Assembly (NCBI RefSeq): GCF_937958065.1
Contig: NZ_CALFXI010000032.1
Span: 1 to 35,150 of the forward strand
DNA length: 35,150 nucleotides
DNA from: an uncultured Steroidobacter sp.
Lineage (GTDB): Bacteria; Pseudomonadota; Gammaproteobacteria; Steroidobacterales; Steroidobacteraceae
Reading direction: 5' to 3'
Shown here piece after piece: positions 25,659 through 34,605 of the stretch; within the stretch, counting starts at the first letter, position 1, and every line of letters starts with the position of its first letter. Under the pieces are notes generated by a model. It saw nothing but the letters and a program-made list of their open reading frames with translations, was not told the origin of the DNA and did no database searches. The position numbers and the translations under genes were made by a program.

Positions 25659-26573
25659 TTACTCTTCGCAGACGTAGCGAACCGTCAGCGACGAATTGTT
25701 CTCGGGCACGCGGCCGAAACCGATCAGGCCTTCGCCCTTCAACTGCATGGTGTCGCGACGAACGAACGCCTCTTCGCCCTCGCGCGTGGTGACGAACGTG
25801 CCGTTGGTGCTCTGGTCGACCAGCTGGAACTTGTTGCGGACCAGCTCGATCCTGGCGTGCAGGCGCGAAATCAGGTTGCCTTTCACGATGATGTCATTTT
25901 CTTCGGCGCGGCCGATGGCGATGTTGGCACGGCTCTCGTCCAGGACGAGCTCCTGGCCTTGGAAGCGCAGCCGCAGGCGCCGCGAACGTTGTTTGTCGCG
26001 ACTGGCGGCCGCGGCGCCCAGCGCGATGGCGGGCAGCATGCTGGTGGCGTCTTCCTTCTGCCAGAGCACTTCGAACAGCTCGTCCTCGTTGGTCTTGCCT
26101 TTGAGCGTGGCCACGTCGATCTGACGCACGGCCGACTGCCACTCGGGAGCCAGCCGCTCGACCATGGCGCTGGTGACCATGATCTGGCCGGCCTTGGCCT
26201 GGCTGGTCATGCGGTTCGCGGTGTGGACGGCGGCGCCGAAGATATCGCGGTTCTCGAGCACCACCGGGCCGAAGTGACCGCCGATGCGGATGGCGATGGG
26301 CTGACCTTCGACCTTCAATTCCGCGTGGATGCGGATGTCGTGCTGCATGCGGCTGCCGGCGTTGATGGCGTCGTTCGCGGTCGGGAACGTCGCCATGATT
26401 TCGTCGCCGATGGTCTTGATGACGGTGCCGTGATTCTGTTCGGTGGCGGCCCGCATGATCTCCACGCAGGTCAGCACCATGTCGCGGGCGCGAAGGTCGC
26501 CCATGACTTCGTAGATTCGTGTGCTGCCGACGACGTCGGCAAACAGAATGGCTAGTTCGATGTCCTTTCCCAT
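25659..26573 (-). CDS. Class III adenylate/guanylate cyclase fused to an FHA domain
   Basis: 304-aa cytoplasmic protein. N-terminal cyclase domain (about 5-180): metal Asp D13 in LFADVVGST and D57 in KTIGDEIM, adenine-type K53 and D110 in RDIFGAAV. The transition-state motif N-x3-R reads H117-T-A-N-R121, so the usual Asn is His. C-terminal FHA domain (about 215-290): AIGRAEENDI, ISRLHARIE and DQSTNGTFV, a phosphothreonine reader. The ORF runs upstream to 26780, but the family start is ATG 26573 with AAGGGG just before it. Divergent from the M28 gene. cAMP output is likely but not certain given H117. Confidence 0.9.
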   Translation of the reverse strand: MGKDIELAILFADVVGSTRIYEVMGDLRARDMVLTCVEIMRAATEQNHGTVIKTIGDEIMATFPTANDAINAGSRMQHDIRIHAELKVEGQPIAIRIGGHFGPVVLENRDIFGAAVHTANRMTSQAKAGQIMVTSAMVERLAPEWQSAVRQIDVATLKGKTNEDELFEVLWQKEDATSMLPAIALGAAAASRDKQRSRRLRLRFQGQELVLDESRANIAIGRAEENDIIVKGNLISRLHARIELVRNKFQLVDQSTNGTFVTTREGEEAFVRRDTMQLKGEGLIGFGRVPENNSSLTVRYVCEE

Positions 26574-26651
26574 GACCCCTTGGCGCTCATCGTCGTCTTC
26601 CGCCTCGTCGCCGCCCCATTGGTATCCTTGCTGCTCCGCTTGAGGTTGCCG

Positions 26652-26679
26652 GCCCGCACCCGAACGGCCGGGTGCGGGC
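26652..26679. promoter_or_regulatory. Perfect inverted repeat between divergent genes
   Basis: GCCCGCACCCG (26652-26662) and CGGGTGCGGGC (26669-26679) pair over 11 bp with a 6-nt loop, in the 187-bp gap between the cyclase and M28 genes. It could be an operator or a 5'-leader structure. AT-rich TATATA follows at about 26685. Confidence 0.4.
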
Positions 26680-26760
26680 GGCAGTATATACGACAACGCT
26701 ACATAACCCCGCAGGATCCCTACATATTGGTGGGTCGCCGGGGCGCAAAAAGGAGTTCGG

Positions 26761-28239
26761 ATGCTCGAAATGGTTCCCACCGGCGCCCCGCGCCGCCCGC
26801 TCGGTGCCGGTCCCCGCGCCAGTTTTCTGGCGCTTTTGGCCCTCGCCGTTCAGCTTTCGGCCAGTCCGGCGCTCGCCCAAGGCACGCAGATCGCCGATTG
26901 GAGCGAGGCGGACCTGGCCACTGCCGCCGCCCTGCGCGACCGCGCCCTCAAAGGGACCTCCGCTTACGACCACGTCAGCTCGCTGGTTACCGAAGTGGGC
27001 CCTCGCCTCGCCGGCTCCCCGGGCGATGAGGCTGCGGTGCGCTGGGCCATGAACCGCCTCGGCAAGCTGGGTTTCACCGGGGTTCGCACCCAGGACGTGC
27101 TGGTGCCCCGTTGGATCCGCGGCACCACCGAGGTCACGCTGCTTGGCCCTGCCCCACAGCCGCTGGTCGCCGCCACGTTGGGCGGCAGCATCGGGACCGG
27201 CGAAGAAGGCATCGAGGCGCAGGTGATCGAGGTCGCCTCGCTGGACGCACTGACCGCAATGCAGGCCGGTGACATCAAGAACAAGATCGTCTTCATCAAC
27301 CAGCGCATGGAGCGGACCAAAGACGGCTCGTCCTATGGCAAGACCGTCAAGAATCGGGTGCAGGGCGCGAGCGCGGCGGCGAATCTCGGCGCCGTCGCCG
27401 TGGTCATCCGTTCAATCGGCACTTCGGACGAGCGTTTCGCCCATACCGGCCGCATGATCTACGACGTGAACGCGCCCCGGATTCCGGCCTTCTCGCTCTC
27501 CAACCCCGATGCCGACACCCTGTCGCGGCAACTGCAGACAAACAAACAAGTGCGACTGCGCCTGAAGTCCACCGCCCGCGAAATGCCGCCGGCCTGGTCG
27601 GCCAACGTGATCGGCGAAATCCCGGGGACGGACCGCGCCAGCGAGATCGTGCTGCTGGGTGCCCACCTGGACTCCTGGGACCTCGGCCAAGGCGCCCTGG
27701 ATGACGGCGCCGGCGTGGCCATCGTGGTCGAAGCGGCGCGCCTGATCTCGCGGCTCGATCGCAAGCCGTCGCGCACGATTCGCGTGGTGTTGTTTGCCAA
27801 CGAGGAGTTCGGGCTGTCCGGCGCCAAGGAATATGCGCGCCTGATCGGCGATGAGCATGCCAGGCATGTGCTGGCGATGGAAGCCGACACCGGCATCGGC
27901 CCGGTGATTCGTCTGGAAACCCAAGTGGCACCGGAATCTTTGGGCGCGATCGAGAAGATGCGCGCAGCGATGCAGCCGCTGCCCATCGAAGGCGGCAGCA
28001 ACACCGCCTCGGGCGGTGCCGACCTCGGCCCCCTGCGCTCGCTCGGCGTACCGGTGCTGGATCCCGTGCTCGACGCCAGCCTGTACTTCGACGTGCACCA
28101 CACGATGAACGACACGCTCGCCAAGGTGGACGCCAAGGCGCTCGATCAGAGCGTCGCGGCGTATGCAGTCGCCGCGTATCTGGCTGCGACCAAGCAAGGC
28201 GACTTCGGTCGGCTCGCGCCGGTGCCGTTCGATCGATGA
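26761..28239 (+). CDS. Exported M28-family aminopeptidase with PA domain
   Basis: 492-aa zinc peptidase. Signal peptide ends ALAQ (about residue 40). A PA-type insert occupies about 130-250. M28 zinc motif: H302-x-D304 in GAHLDSWD, Asp in GALDDGAG, catalytic E348-E349 in FANEEFGL, Asp in MEADTG, and a final His in FDVHHTMNDT. Start ATG 26761 has AGGAG 6 nt upstream. The stop lies 15 bp from the stop of the convergent dipeptidase fusion gene. It probably trims peptides in the periplasm or outside. Confidence 0.93.
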   Translation: MLEMVPTGAPRRPLGAGPRASFLALLALAVQLSASPALAQGTQIADWSEADLATAAALRDRALKGTSAYDHVSSLVTEVGPRLAGSPGDEAAVRWAMNRLGKLGFTGVRTQDVLVPRWIRGTTEVTLLGPAPQPLVAATLGGSIGTGEEGIEAQVIEVASLDALTAMQAGDIKNKIVFINQRMERTKDGSSYGKTVKNRVQGASAAANLGAVAVVIRSIGTSDERFAHTGRMIYDVNAPRIPAFSLSNPDADTLSRQLQTNKQVRLRLKSTAREMPPAWSANVIGEIPGTDRASEIVLLGAHLDSWDLGQGALDDGAGVAIVVEAARLISRLDRKPSRTIRVVLFANEEFGLSGAKEYARLIGDEHARHVLAMEADTGIGPVIRLETQVAPESLGAIEKMRAAMQPLPIEGGSNTASGGADLGPLRSLGVPVLDPVLDASLYFDVHHTMNDTLAKVDAKALDQSVAAYAVAAYLAATKQGDFGRLAPVPFDR

Positions 28240-28254
28240 GGTGACTTTGGAGCT

Positions 28255-30504
28255 TCAGCGAGACGGGCCCGCGCCGATCTCGCTGAAGTCCGCGTTCATG
28301 ACGGGGTACTCCCGCCACTCGCCGTAATCGAAGTGCCACCACTCGTTGACGTAGACATCGAAGCCCTCTGCCTCCATCGCGCTTTTGAGCAAGTCGCGAC
28401 GCCATCGTTGCAACGAAGTACCGCCCACGTACAGTGGCGATGAGCGAGCGGAAGGCTCGTCGTAACGACCTGGCATCTCGACGATCTCGCCGCTCGTCAG
28501 ATCGAACAAGCTGATGTCCGCCGCGCACCCGCGATTGTGTCGCGAGCCTTGCGAAGGATCGGCGACGAATGGCCGGCTCTCCGGCGGCACGGCATCCCAG
28601 AACATCCGTGTGACGTACCAGGGTCGATAGCCATCGATCAGCACGATGCCAAAGCCCTGCTCCGCCAGCTTGCGATGCGCACGGACCAAGGCGCTCGCGG
28701 CCGGACGCTGCAAGAAGAAGCGCGGCGAATCGTAAAACGGCGCGCCCATGAAGTTCTCGCTGGTGGCGTAACGAACATCGAGCTTCGTGCCCGGCTCGAG
28801 CTCGTTGACCTCGACCAGCTCGGGCTCACGCAGGCGCCCCGATTGCGACGGTGGTGACATCTTGCGAGCGCTAGCCAACAGGCCCGATATGAAGGGCGCA
28901 TTCGCACGGCTGCGCACTTCGGTCTCCGCACCGAGATCACGGCGCGGCATGACCATGCCACTCAAGCTCGCTGCCGCTGCGACGCCTCGTTCATCGCGCA
29001 TGAAGCGCAGCTCTTCGTTCGCGTACCAGCCCACGGTCGGGAATCGATAAGCATCCTTCCCCACCCGTTCGAGCTTGTAATGCTGCGACCAATCGACGCG
29101 CACGTATGCCTCGCCGTCGCGCTCGTAAACACGCAGGACGTTGTGAGGCCATCCGTACTCGCCGATCAGACCAGCGAGATCTTCTCGCACCTCCGGCGGT
29201 CGCTCCCAATTCGTACGCCGGTAAGTTGTGCCGCGAAAAGTAATCGCGCGGGACTTCGGATCGGCCTGCACCTCCTCACCGGAGACCGCGAGGTCATCGA
29301 CAACGAGGCGCCCGTCGCGCTGACGCACCTCACCCGCCACTTCCGGCGCTTCGAGGAACAGCCGCTGATCGACGCTACGAAGGTCGAGAGTGTGAGTGCC
29401 GTCGCTGTAGTGACCTTGCAATCGATGCGCGAGCCCGATGCTTACCCTGTTCCTCGGCTCCGCGGCCGGCAGACGCTGCTTGGTTCGCGCGGCAATGATG
29501 TGCCGTGCTGTGAAGTCTCGTATGCGCTTCAGCACCGGCTGTGCGCTGTCGATAGCGAGCAATGTGATGACGGCAAAGCCATCAGCGGGAAAGAGTGACA
29601 GATCGGAGGTATAGCCGTAGACACTGCCGCTCAAAGAAACGACATCGCGCCCCTCGAAAACGCCTCGCTCGCCGCCAAGCGTTGCAGCTCCGCGCCCGAG
29701 CAGCTCCTGCGTGAATCGGGCGAGATCGCGCACGTTGGATTGCGCACCGATCGAAGCCGCAACACCCGTATCAAACACGGCCGGCGCGAACCGCTCGCCG
29801 TCGAAGGGCGCCATCGTTGCGAAAGCAAGAGATTGCTTGTCCGCCCGCACAGACGTGTGTGTCATGGCCCGTGGAGCAAAGACTGTCTCCGCGAGCAGCT
29901 GGTCGAAAGGCTTGCCGCCGACCACCTCGGCGACGCGAGCCAACACTGCGTAGCCCGCATCGGAATACTTGATCGCCGAGCCCGGCGGCGACACGAGCGC
30001 CGTCGCATTCAAACTCGTCACAGCTTCAGCAAGCGTAGCACCATCGAGGTCCGCGTAGTTTCCTTTGGGCGGCATGCGCACCAAGCCACTGCGATGTTCG
30101 AGCAGCTGGCGCAGGGTGATCTCGCCACCGAATGTATTGCGTGGCTGAAACGATGGCAGGTAGCGAGTCACGGGCGCATCGAGACCCAGCGCCCCACGCG
30201 TCACAAACGATCGCACCAGCTCGGCGGTGAATGCCTGGGTCAATCCGCCAATTCGATAGAGGCTGTTGACATCGACCGGCACTTTCGCCGCTGCGTCCGA
30301 GTGCCCGACGCCACCCGACCAAACCAGACCGTCACGCGTCACGATGCCGACCACGATGGACGGAATATTGCGAGCGGCGCGCTCCTGCTCGGCGACGGCC
30401 AGTGCCGCCTCGCCCGCCCGCTGCCAGAGTCCGTCGGTGCTCGTGGACGCCGCCGTCGCGATGGCAGGCATCAACGCCCCAGCCATGAGTACGGATCGCC
30501 ACAT
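28255..30504 (-). CDS. Fusion of a degenerate beta-lactamase/PBP-like domain and a VanX-type D-Ala-D-Ala dipeptidase
   Basis: 749-aa exported protein. Signal peptide at 1-19. Residues about 25-370 have the fold pattern of class C beta-lactamase/serine hydrolases (YRIGGLTQAFTA, LRQLLEHRSGL), but the catalytic S-x-x-K is G87-L-T-Q90, Y-x-N is Y180-S-D182, and the third motif is lost. A middle beta-rich region (about 390-560) follows. Residues about 565-749 are peptidase M15D (VanX/DdpX): GYRPW, S654-R-H656-N-R-G and D663, E721-W-W-H724. Start ATG 30504 with AAGGA; a longer frame goes to 30606. The dipeptidase part looks active. Confidence 0.88.
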   Translation of the reverse strand: MWRSVLMAGALMPAIATAASTSTDGLWQRAGEAALAVAEQERAARNIPSIVVGIVTRDGLVWSGGVGHSDAAAKVPVDVNSLYRIGGLTQAFTAELVRSFVTRGALGLDAPVTRYLPSFQPRNTFGGEITLRQLLEHRSGLVRMPPKGNYADLDGATLAEAVTSLNATALVSPPGSAIKYSDAGYAVLARVAEVVGGKPFDQLLAETVFAPRAMTHTSVRADKQSLAFATMAPFDGERFAPAVFDTGVAASIGAQSNVRDLARFTQELLGRGAATLGGERGVFEGRDVVSLSGSVYGYTSDLSLFPADGFAVITLLAIDSAQPVLKRIRDFTARHIIAARTKQRLPAAEPRNRVSIGLAHRLQGHYSDGTHTLDLRSVDQRLFLEAPEVAGEVRQRDGRLVVDDLAVSGEEVQADPKSRAITFRGTTYRRTNWERPPEVREDLAGLIGEYGWPHNVLRVYERDGEAYVRVDWSQHYKLERVGKDAYRFPTVGWYANEELRFMRDERGVAAAASLSGMVMPRRDLGAETEVRSRANAPFISGLLASARKMSPPSQSGRLREPELVEVNELEPGTKLDVRYATSENFMGAPFYDSPRFFLQRPAASALVRAHRKLAEQGFGIVLIDGYRPWYVTRMFWDAVPPESRPFVADPSQGSRHNRGCAADISLFDLTSGEIVEMPGRYDEPSARSSPLYVGGTSLQRWRRDLLKSAMEAEGFDVYVNEWWHFDYGEWREYPVMNADFSEIGAGPSR

Positions 30505-30619
30505 ATCCTTCCCTCGTTGTTCTGCTGCTTGCCATTCTACGTGACGGCGCGCCCCTGGATTTGCACTGCGCGACTGCGTCTCGCACAATCGTGGCTCCGC
30601 GATCAATCACCGAGACCTG

Positions 30620-31444
30620 ATGAACGACGAAACCGGCGCGAACGCGCAGATCGAATCGAGCAGCTACCTCCTGCCGGTGGAGGACACGAATTTCCTGTTA
30701 CGCGACGAGATGCGGGCGGTCCGTTTCGCGCTGGAATACGCCAAGGCGGATCTGCTGCTGCGGGACTGGGGCGTGCGCTCGACCATCATCGTCTTTGGCA
30801 GCGCGCGGGTTCCCTCGCCGGAGCGCCTGGAATCCTTGCGAAAAGCGGCGACTCCGATCGACGATCCACAGCTGCAACGTCTGCAGCGCCAATGCGGATG
30901 GTATGAGGCCGCTCGCGAGTTCGGACGCATCGCCAGCGAACGCGGCGGCGCCAAAGCGCCCAAGGACCGATGGCGAGACAACGTGATCGCGACCGGCGGC
31001 GGCCCCGGCATCATGGAAGCCGCCAACCGCGGCGCCGCCGAAGCAAACGCGCCGAGCATCGGCTTCAACATTCGCCTGCCGCACGAGCAGTTTCCGAATC
31101 GCTACTCCACGCCGGAGCTGTCCTTCCGCTTCCACTACTTCGCCATGCGCAAGATGCACCTGGCGATGCGCGCCAACGCCCTGGTGATCTTCCCCGGCGG
31201 CTTCGGCACGATGGATGAGCTGTTCGAGCTGCTGACCCTGCGGCAGACCGGCAAGGCGCCCGCCATCCCCATCGTGCTCTTCGATCGCAGCTACTGGCAG
31301 CGCTTGCTGAATCTGGACGTGCTGCTCGAGGAAGCCATGATCAGTGCCGACGATCTGAAACTGTTCGACTACGTCGACTCGGCGGAGGACGCCTGGCGCG
31401 TGCTCATCGAACGCGGGCTGCAAACTCCCCTGCGTCAGGCGTAA
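30620..31444 (+). CDS. LOG-family protein (TIGR00730 type)
   Basis: 274-aa cytoplasmic Rossmann-like protein. Seen: IIVFGSARVPSPE, ATGGGPGIMEAANRGA and the LOG motif PGGFGTMDE at residues 192-200. Related proteins cleave ribosyl-5'-monophosphates (cytokinin nucleotides, or AMP and similar nucleotides, PpnN-like). The start is ATG 30620 with a weak GAG. The stop faces that of dusA 10 bp away. Confidence 0.93.
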   Translation: MNDETGANAQIESSSYLLPVEDTNFLLRDEMRAVRFALEYAKADLLLRDWGVRSTIIVFGSARVPSPERLESLRKAATPIDDPQLQRLQRQCGWYEAAREFGRIASERGGAKAPKDRWRDNVIATGGGPGIMEAANRGAAEANAPSIGFNIRLPHEQFPNRYSTPELSFRFHYFAMRKMHLAMRANALVIFPGGFGTMDELFELLTLRQTGKAPAIPIVLFDRSYWQRLLNLDVLLEEAMISADDLKLFDYVDSAEDAWRVLIERGLQTPLRQA

Positions 31445-31454
31445 ACGTTCGAGC

Positions 31455-32486
31455 TCAAGCCGCGGCCTGCACGATGCGCAGAGCATCGAGCAGCAGGTCC
31501 GCGCTGGCGGTGGGTTGGCCGGCGCCTTCGGACAAATAACGGCGCCACGAACGCACTCTGGGCAGGCCGGCGTAAAGGCCCTGCACGTGCTTGACCATGC
31601 TACGCAACCGATGCCCCTCCGCGAGTCGGGTGCGCACATAGTCCGCATATTGCTGAATCACCAGCTCACGCGCCGGCGGATCCCAGCTCGGATCGAACAC
31701 GGCTTGCTCGAGCTGCGCCAATAGATACGGATTCGAATACGCCTCGCGCCCGATCATCACGCCGTCGAATGTTTGCAAATGCGTTCGCACTTCTTCGACG
31801 GTGCGAATGCCGCCGTTCAACACGAATGTCAGATCGGGGAATTCGGCGACCAAAGCCGCCGGCACATCGTACTTCAACGGTGGAATCTCGCGATTCTCTT
31901 TCGGGCTCAATCCTTTGAGGATGGCCTTGCGTGCGTGCACGACGAACACGTCGCAACCCGCCGCAGCAACCGTCGCAATGAAGTTACGCAGGAACTCGAA
32001 CTCATCCCCCGCCTGCGGCATGGGCTCGATGCCGATCCGACACTTCACTGTGACCGGCACCTTCACCACGTTACGCATCGCGCTCACGCACTCAGCCACC
32101 AACGACGGCTCGCCCATCAAACACGCGCCGAAACGCCCGCTCTGCACTCGGTCGCTGGGACAGCCACAGTTTAAATTGATCTCGTCGTACCCGACGTCCT
32201 CGCCCATCTTCGCCGCGATCGCCAGCTCCTTCGGATCGCTGCCACCCAGCTGCAAAGCCACCGGATGCTCGGCAGTGTCATAGGTGAGCAGGCGCGCGCC
32301 GTCACCCCGGACCAGGGCGGCTGAGGTCAGCATCTCCGTGTACAGGAGCGTGGACGGGCTGAGCAGGCGCAGGAAATACCTACAGTGGCGGTCGGTGTAG
32401 TCCATCATTGGCGCTACGCTCACCTTCCGAGCCCTTGAAAGGCTGGAAATATCGTTCGAAATGCCTATTTTTCCAGTGTTTTCCAT
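31455..32486 (-). CDS. dusA: tRNA-dihydrouridine synthase A
   Basis: 343-aa FMN enzyme making dihydrouridine at positions 20/20a of tRNA. Seen: SVAPMMDYTDRHCRYFLR, LNCGCPSDRVQSGRFGACLM with the catalytic Cys about 109, HARKA and GGI motifs. The first 21 residues (MENTGKIGIS and following) are unlike family members and face the integrase gene; they may come from the inserted element. GTG 32423, with AAGGG 8 nt upstream, is an equally good start (MSVAPMMD). Confidence 0.95.
   Translation of the reverse strand: MENTGKIGISNDISSLSRARKVSVAPMMDYTDRHCRYFLRLLSPSTLLYTEMLTSAALVRGDGARLLTYDTAEHPVALQLGGSDPKELAIAAKMGEDVGYDEINLNCGCPSDRVQSGRFGACLMGEPSLVAECVSAMRNVVKVPVTVKCRIGIEPMPQAGDEFEFLRNFIATVAAAGCDVFVVHARKAILKGLSPKENREIPPLKYDVPAALVAEFPDLTFVLNGGIRTVEEVRTHLQTFDGVMIGREAYSNPYLLAQLEQAVFDPSWDPPARELVIQQYADYVRTRLAEGHRLRSMVKHVQGLYAGLPRVRSWRRYLSEGAGQPTASADLLLDALRIVQAAA
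32400..32486. other. Probable left attachment site of the dusA element
   Basis: Integrases of the DusA-associated group are known to insert at the 5' end of dusA. Here an integrase gene starts 104 bp from dusA, divergent, and the dusA N-terminus is atypical. The junction probably lies in 32400-32486. No second copy is visible inside the window, so the exact crossover cannot be placed. Confidence 0.5.
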
Positions 32487-32538
32487 TCGCGACGTTGGGG
32501 CGGAATTTCAGCAGTTTTGGCGGAGTATATGAGTTGCC

Positions 32539-32575
32539 GGGGCGACAAAAAGGCGACATAAACGCTTGTCGCCCC
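32539..32575. repeat. Inverted and direct repeats between dusA and the integrase gene
   Basis: GGGGCGACA (32539-32547) and TGTCGCCCC (32567-32575) form an inverted repeat; GGCGACA recurs directly at 32552-32558. The position fits integrase or excisionase arm sites, or an operator of the integrase gene. Confidence 0.5.
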
Positions 32576-32589
32576 GAGGTAAGCCTACC

Positions 32590-33699
32590 ATGCCCTATAT
32601 CAAGTTGAGAAAGCAGGCCGACGGCTCGCTGCGCTATACGGCAATCGTCCGAATTCGACGCAACGGAAAGATGCTTCACCAGGAGGCCAAAACCTTCACG
32701 CACAGATCGGCTGCTGAGCGGTGGGGTAAGCATCGGGAGGTCGCCCTGGAGAACCCGACCGCCCTTGCCCGAGCGCAGCAGCCGTCCACGAAGCTGGCCA
32801 CCTTGATACGGTGGTACATCGACAGCTTCCAGCACATCTCGAAGTGGCAAAGGAGCAAGCAGTCCCAACTCCTGTTCCTTGAGAAGCACCCCATTGGCGA
32901 AGCCGATGCCGTATTTCTGGATTCTGCAACGCTCGTTGATCACATCCGAGCGCGTCGTTCCAAGGGCGCGGGACCAGCTGCTGTTGCTAACGATCTGACA
33001 TGGATCGGGGTCGTGCTCCGTGCCGCCAAGAGCGTCAAGGGACTACCGGTCAATCCGGGTGTTGTCGATGAGGCCCGAAACGCTTGCCGCGAGCTTCGCT
33101 TGATCGGCAAGAGCCGACGACGGGAGCGCCGGCCGACCCCCGAAGAATTGGTCAAGCTCGATGCGTACTTCGGTCGCCGGGATGGACGCGCCCGTGTTCC
33201 GAAGAAAGACATCATGTGGTTCGCGATCCACTCTGCCCGACGCGAATCGGAGATCTGCCGGCTCGAATGGACGGACACGGACCAGCGCGGTCGAACGGGG
33301 CTGGTTCGTGATGCCAAGCATCCGAGGCACAAGGAAGGCAACCACCGAAGATTCAAGCTCACGGCAGAAGCCTGGGCGATCATCGAGCACCAGCCCAAGA
33401 CCAGCGAATATATCTTCCCGTACGACCCCAGAAGCGTTTCTGCGGCGTTTACGCGAGCCTGTCACGTCCTCGGCATTCAGGACCTACGCTTCCATGATCT
33501 GAGGCACGAGGCAACGAGCCGGCTGTTTGAGCGGGGCTATCAGATTCACGAAGTCGCTCAGTTCACGCTTCATGAATCGTGGAATGAACTGAAGCGGTAC
33601 ACCAATCTTCGTCCCGAGAAGGTCCGTGAAATTCCGCAAGCCGCTTCCAATGCGGACAACCTCGGCGAAGTGGTCCCACTCCGGACTTTCGCAGATTAA
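32590..33699 (+). CDS. int: Tyrosine recombinase/integrase, DusA-associated
   Basis: 369-aa phage-type integrase. N-terminal DNA-binding region, core-binding segment about 65-160, catalytic domain about 185-345 with R218 in ARRESEI, K243, H302-D-L-R305, H328 and nucleophile Y337 in ELKRYTNL. ATG 32590 has GAGG upstream; a TTG eight codons earlier is less likely. It starts next to the 5' end of dusA and points into the element, as in DusA-associated mobile elements. Confidence 0.93.
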   Translation: MPYIKLRKQADGSLRYTAIVRIRRNGKMLHQEAKTFTHRSAAERWGKHREVALENPTALARAQQPSTKLATLIRWYIDSFQHISKWQRSKQSQLLFLEKHPIGEADAVFLDSATLVDHIRARRSKGAGPAAVANDLTWIGVVLRAAKSVKGLPVNPGVVDEARNACRELRLIGKSRRRERRPTPEELVKLDAYFGRRDGRARVPKKDIMWFAIHSARRESEICRLEWTDTDQRGRTGLVRDAKHPRHKEGNHRRFKLTAEAWAIIEHQPKTSEYIFPYDPRSVSAAFTRACHVLGIQDLRFHDLRHEATSRLFERGYQIHEVAQFTLHESWNELKRYTNLRPEKVREIPQAASNADNLGEVVPLRTFAD

Positions 33700-33746
33700 T
33701 CCGCGAAATCGGACCCTGACCTTTGCTATCGCGCGCGTGACAATCG

Positions 33747-33764
33747 GACGTGTGACATCACGTC
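33747..33764. promoter_or_regulatory. Palindrome upstream of the PrtN-like gene
   Basis: GACGTG (33747-33752), TGACAT, CACGTC (33759-33764): a 6-bp perfect dyad 37 bp before the chosen start codon. It is a possible operator. Confidence 0.35.
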
Positions 33765-33801
33765 TGTAACTCACACCATGGACAGTGCAGAGATTCACCA
33801 G

Positions 33802-34032
33802 ATGAATAGCACCTACTTCGGTCTTCTTGCCGAGTTCGGCGAAGCAAATATTCCGCTTGCAAAGGTCGCCCCCAAATATTTTGGGCTTGGCTATGACGAA
33901 GCTCGGCGTCGAGCGTGCGCCAAGTTGCTCCCATGTAGAGTCTTCCGCCTTGGAGGACAGAAGTCTCCGTGGCTCGTCAGCGCGGCTGATCTTGCCGAGT
34001 TGATCGATCGCCAGCGCCAGAAGGCCGGCTAA
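33802..34032 (+). CDS. PrtN-like pyocin/prophage activator
   Basis: 76-aa protein (84 aa from ATG 33778). The layout matches PrtN family proteins: TYFGLLAEFGEANIPLAKVAPKYFG (given in part), then a short helical part and WLVSAADLAELIDRQRQ at the end. In Pseudomonas, PrtN turns on pyocin genes after DNA damage. ATG 33802 is favoured as family members open just before this block and a weak AGAGA lies 8 nt upstream. It is part of the dusA element; its target is probably outside the window. Confidence 0.65.
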   Translation: MNSTYFGLLAEFGEANIPLAKVAPKYFGLGYDEARRRACAKLLPCRVFRLGGQKSPWLVSAADLAELIDRQRQKAG

Positions 34033-34093
34033 CTCACGCGGTCGGCACGGCCTGCCAGTTTCACCGAAAAAGCGGTGAAACTTTACGAGGCAG

Positions 34094-34591
34094 CTACGCT
34101 TCCTTGAAGCGGTCGGTGTGGATGAACATCGAGCATGCCTTTACGAACGGCTCCGGGGGATTGTTTTCTCCGAAACCGATGACTACCTTCCCCTTGGACA
34201 GCAGCTTGTAAACGAGTGGCGTAAAGTCACTATCGTTCGTGACCAAGGCAAAGCAGTCCACTCGCTCCGTATAGAGCAAATCCATAGCGTCGATGGTCAT
34301 GCACATATCGGACGCGTTCTTGCCCTTGGTATAGGCGAATTGCTGGATCGGCTGAATGGCGAACGGATGCAGTTTGGGCTCCCAGCCAACGTGCTTCCTC
34401 CAGTTCCCATATGCGCGGCGAATATTGATCGTGCCCTGCCCTGCGAGCTCACCGAAAATGCCACCAATCGAGCCGGGCCTTGCGTTCTCGCAGTCGATCA
34501 GCAAGGCAATGTGGGTATCGAGCGATCTGCGTTCTCGGTACGCATCGAACCACACATCCACATTTCGCTGGAACGGCGAGGAAACTCGCAT
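34094..34591 (-). CDS. NYN-domain protein (LabA/DUF88-like putative RNase)
   Basis: 165-aa PIN-like nuclease domain: ALLIDCENARPG with D33, NASDMCMTIDAMDLL with D95 and D101, and TNDSDFTPL with D120 and D122, so the acidic site is complete. LabA-like proteins are often about 250 aa with a C-terminal OST-HTH RNA-binding domain; that part is missing here. Start ATG 34591 with GAGG 7 nt upstream. It follows the XRE gene by 14 bp, in the dusA element. An RNA-cleaving defence or phage regulatory role is inference. Confidence 0.85.
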   Translation of the reverse strand: MRVSSPFQRNVDVWFDAYRERRSLDTHIALLIDCENARPGSIGGIFGELAGQGTINIRRAYGNWRKHVGWEPKLHPFAIQPIQQFAYTKGKNASDMCMTIDAMDLLYTERVDCFALVTNDSDFTPLVYKLLSKGKVVIGFGENNPPEPFVKACSMFIHTDRFKEA

Positions 34592-34605
34592 ATTGAGCCT
34601 CGCAC

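Noticed and set aside
27404..28528. 374-aa and 261-aa minus-strand open frames
   Set aside because: Antisense to the M28 peptidase; Arg-rich, no domains.
30698..31648. 316-aa minus-strand open frame
   Set aside because: Antisense to the LOG gene.
32487..32590. tRNA gene as integration target
   Set aside because: No cloverleaf or TTCRA arm; the target is dusA.
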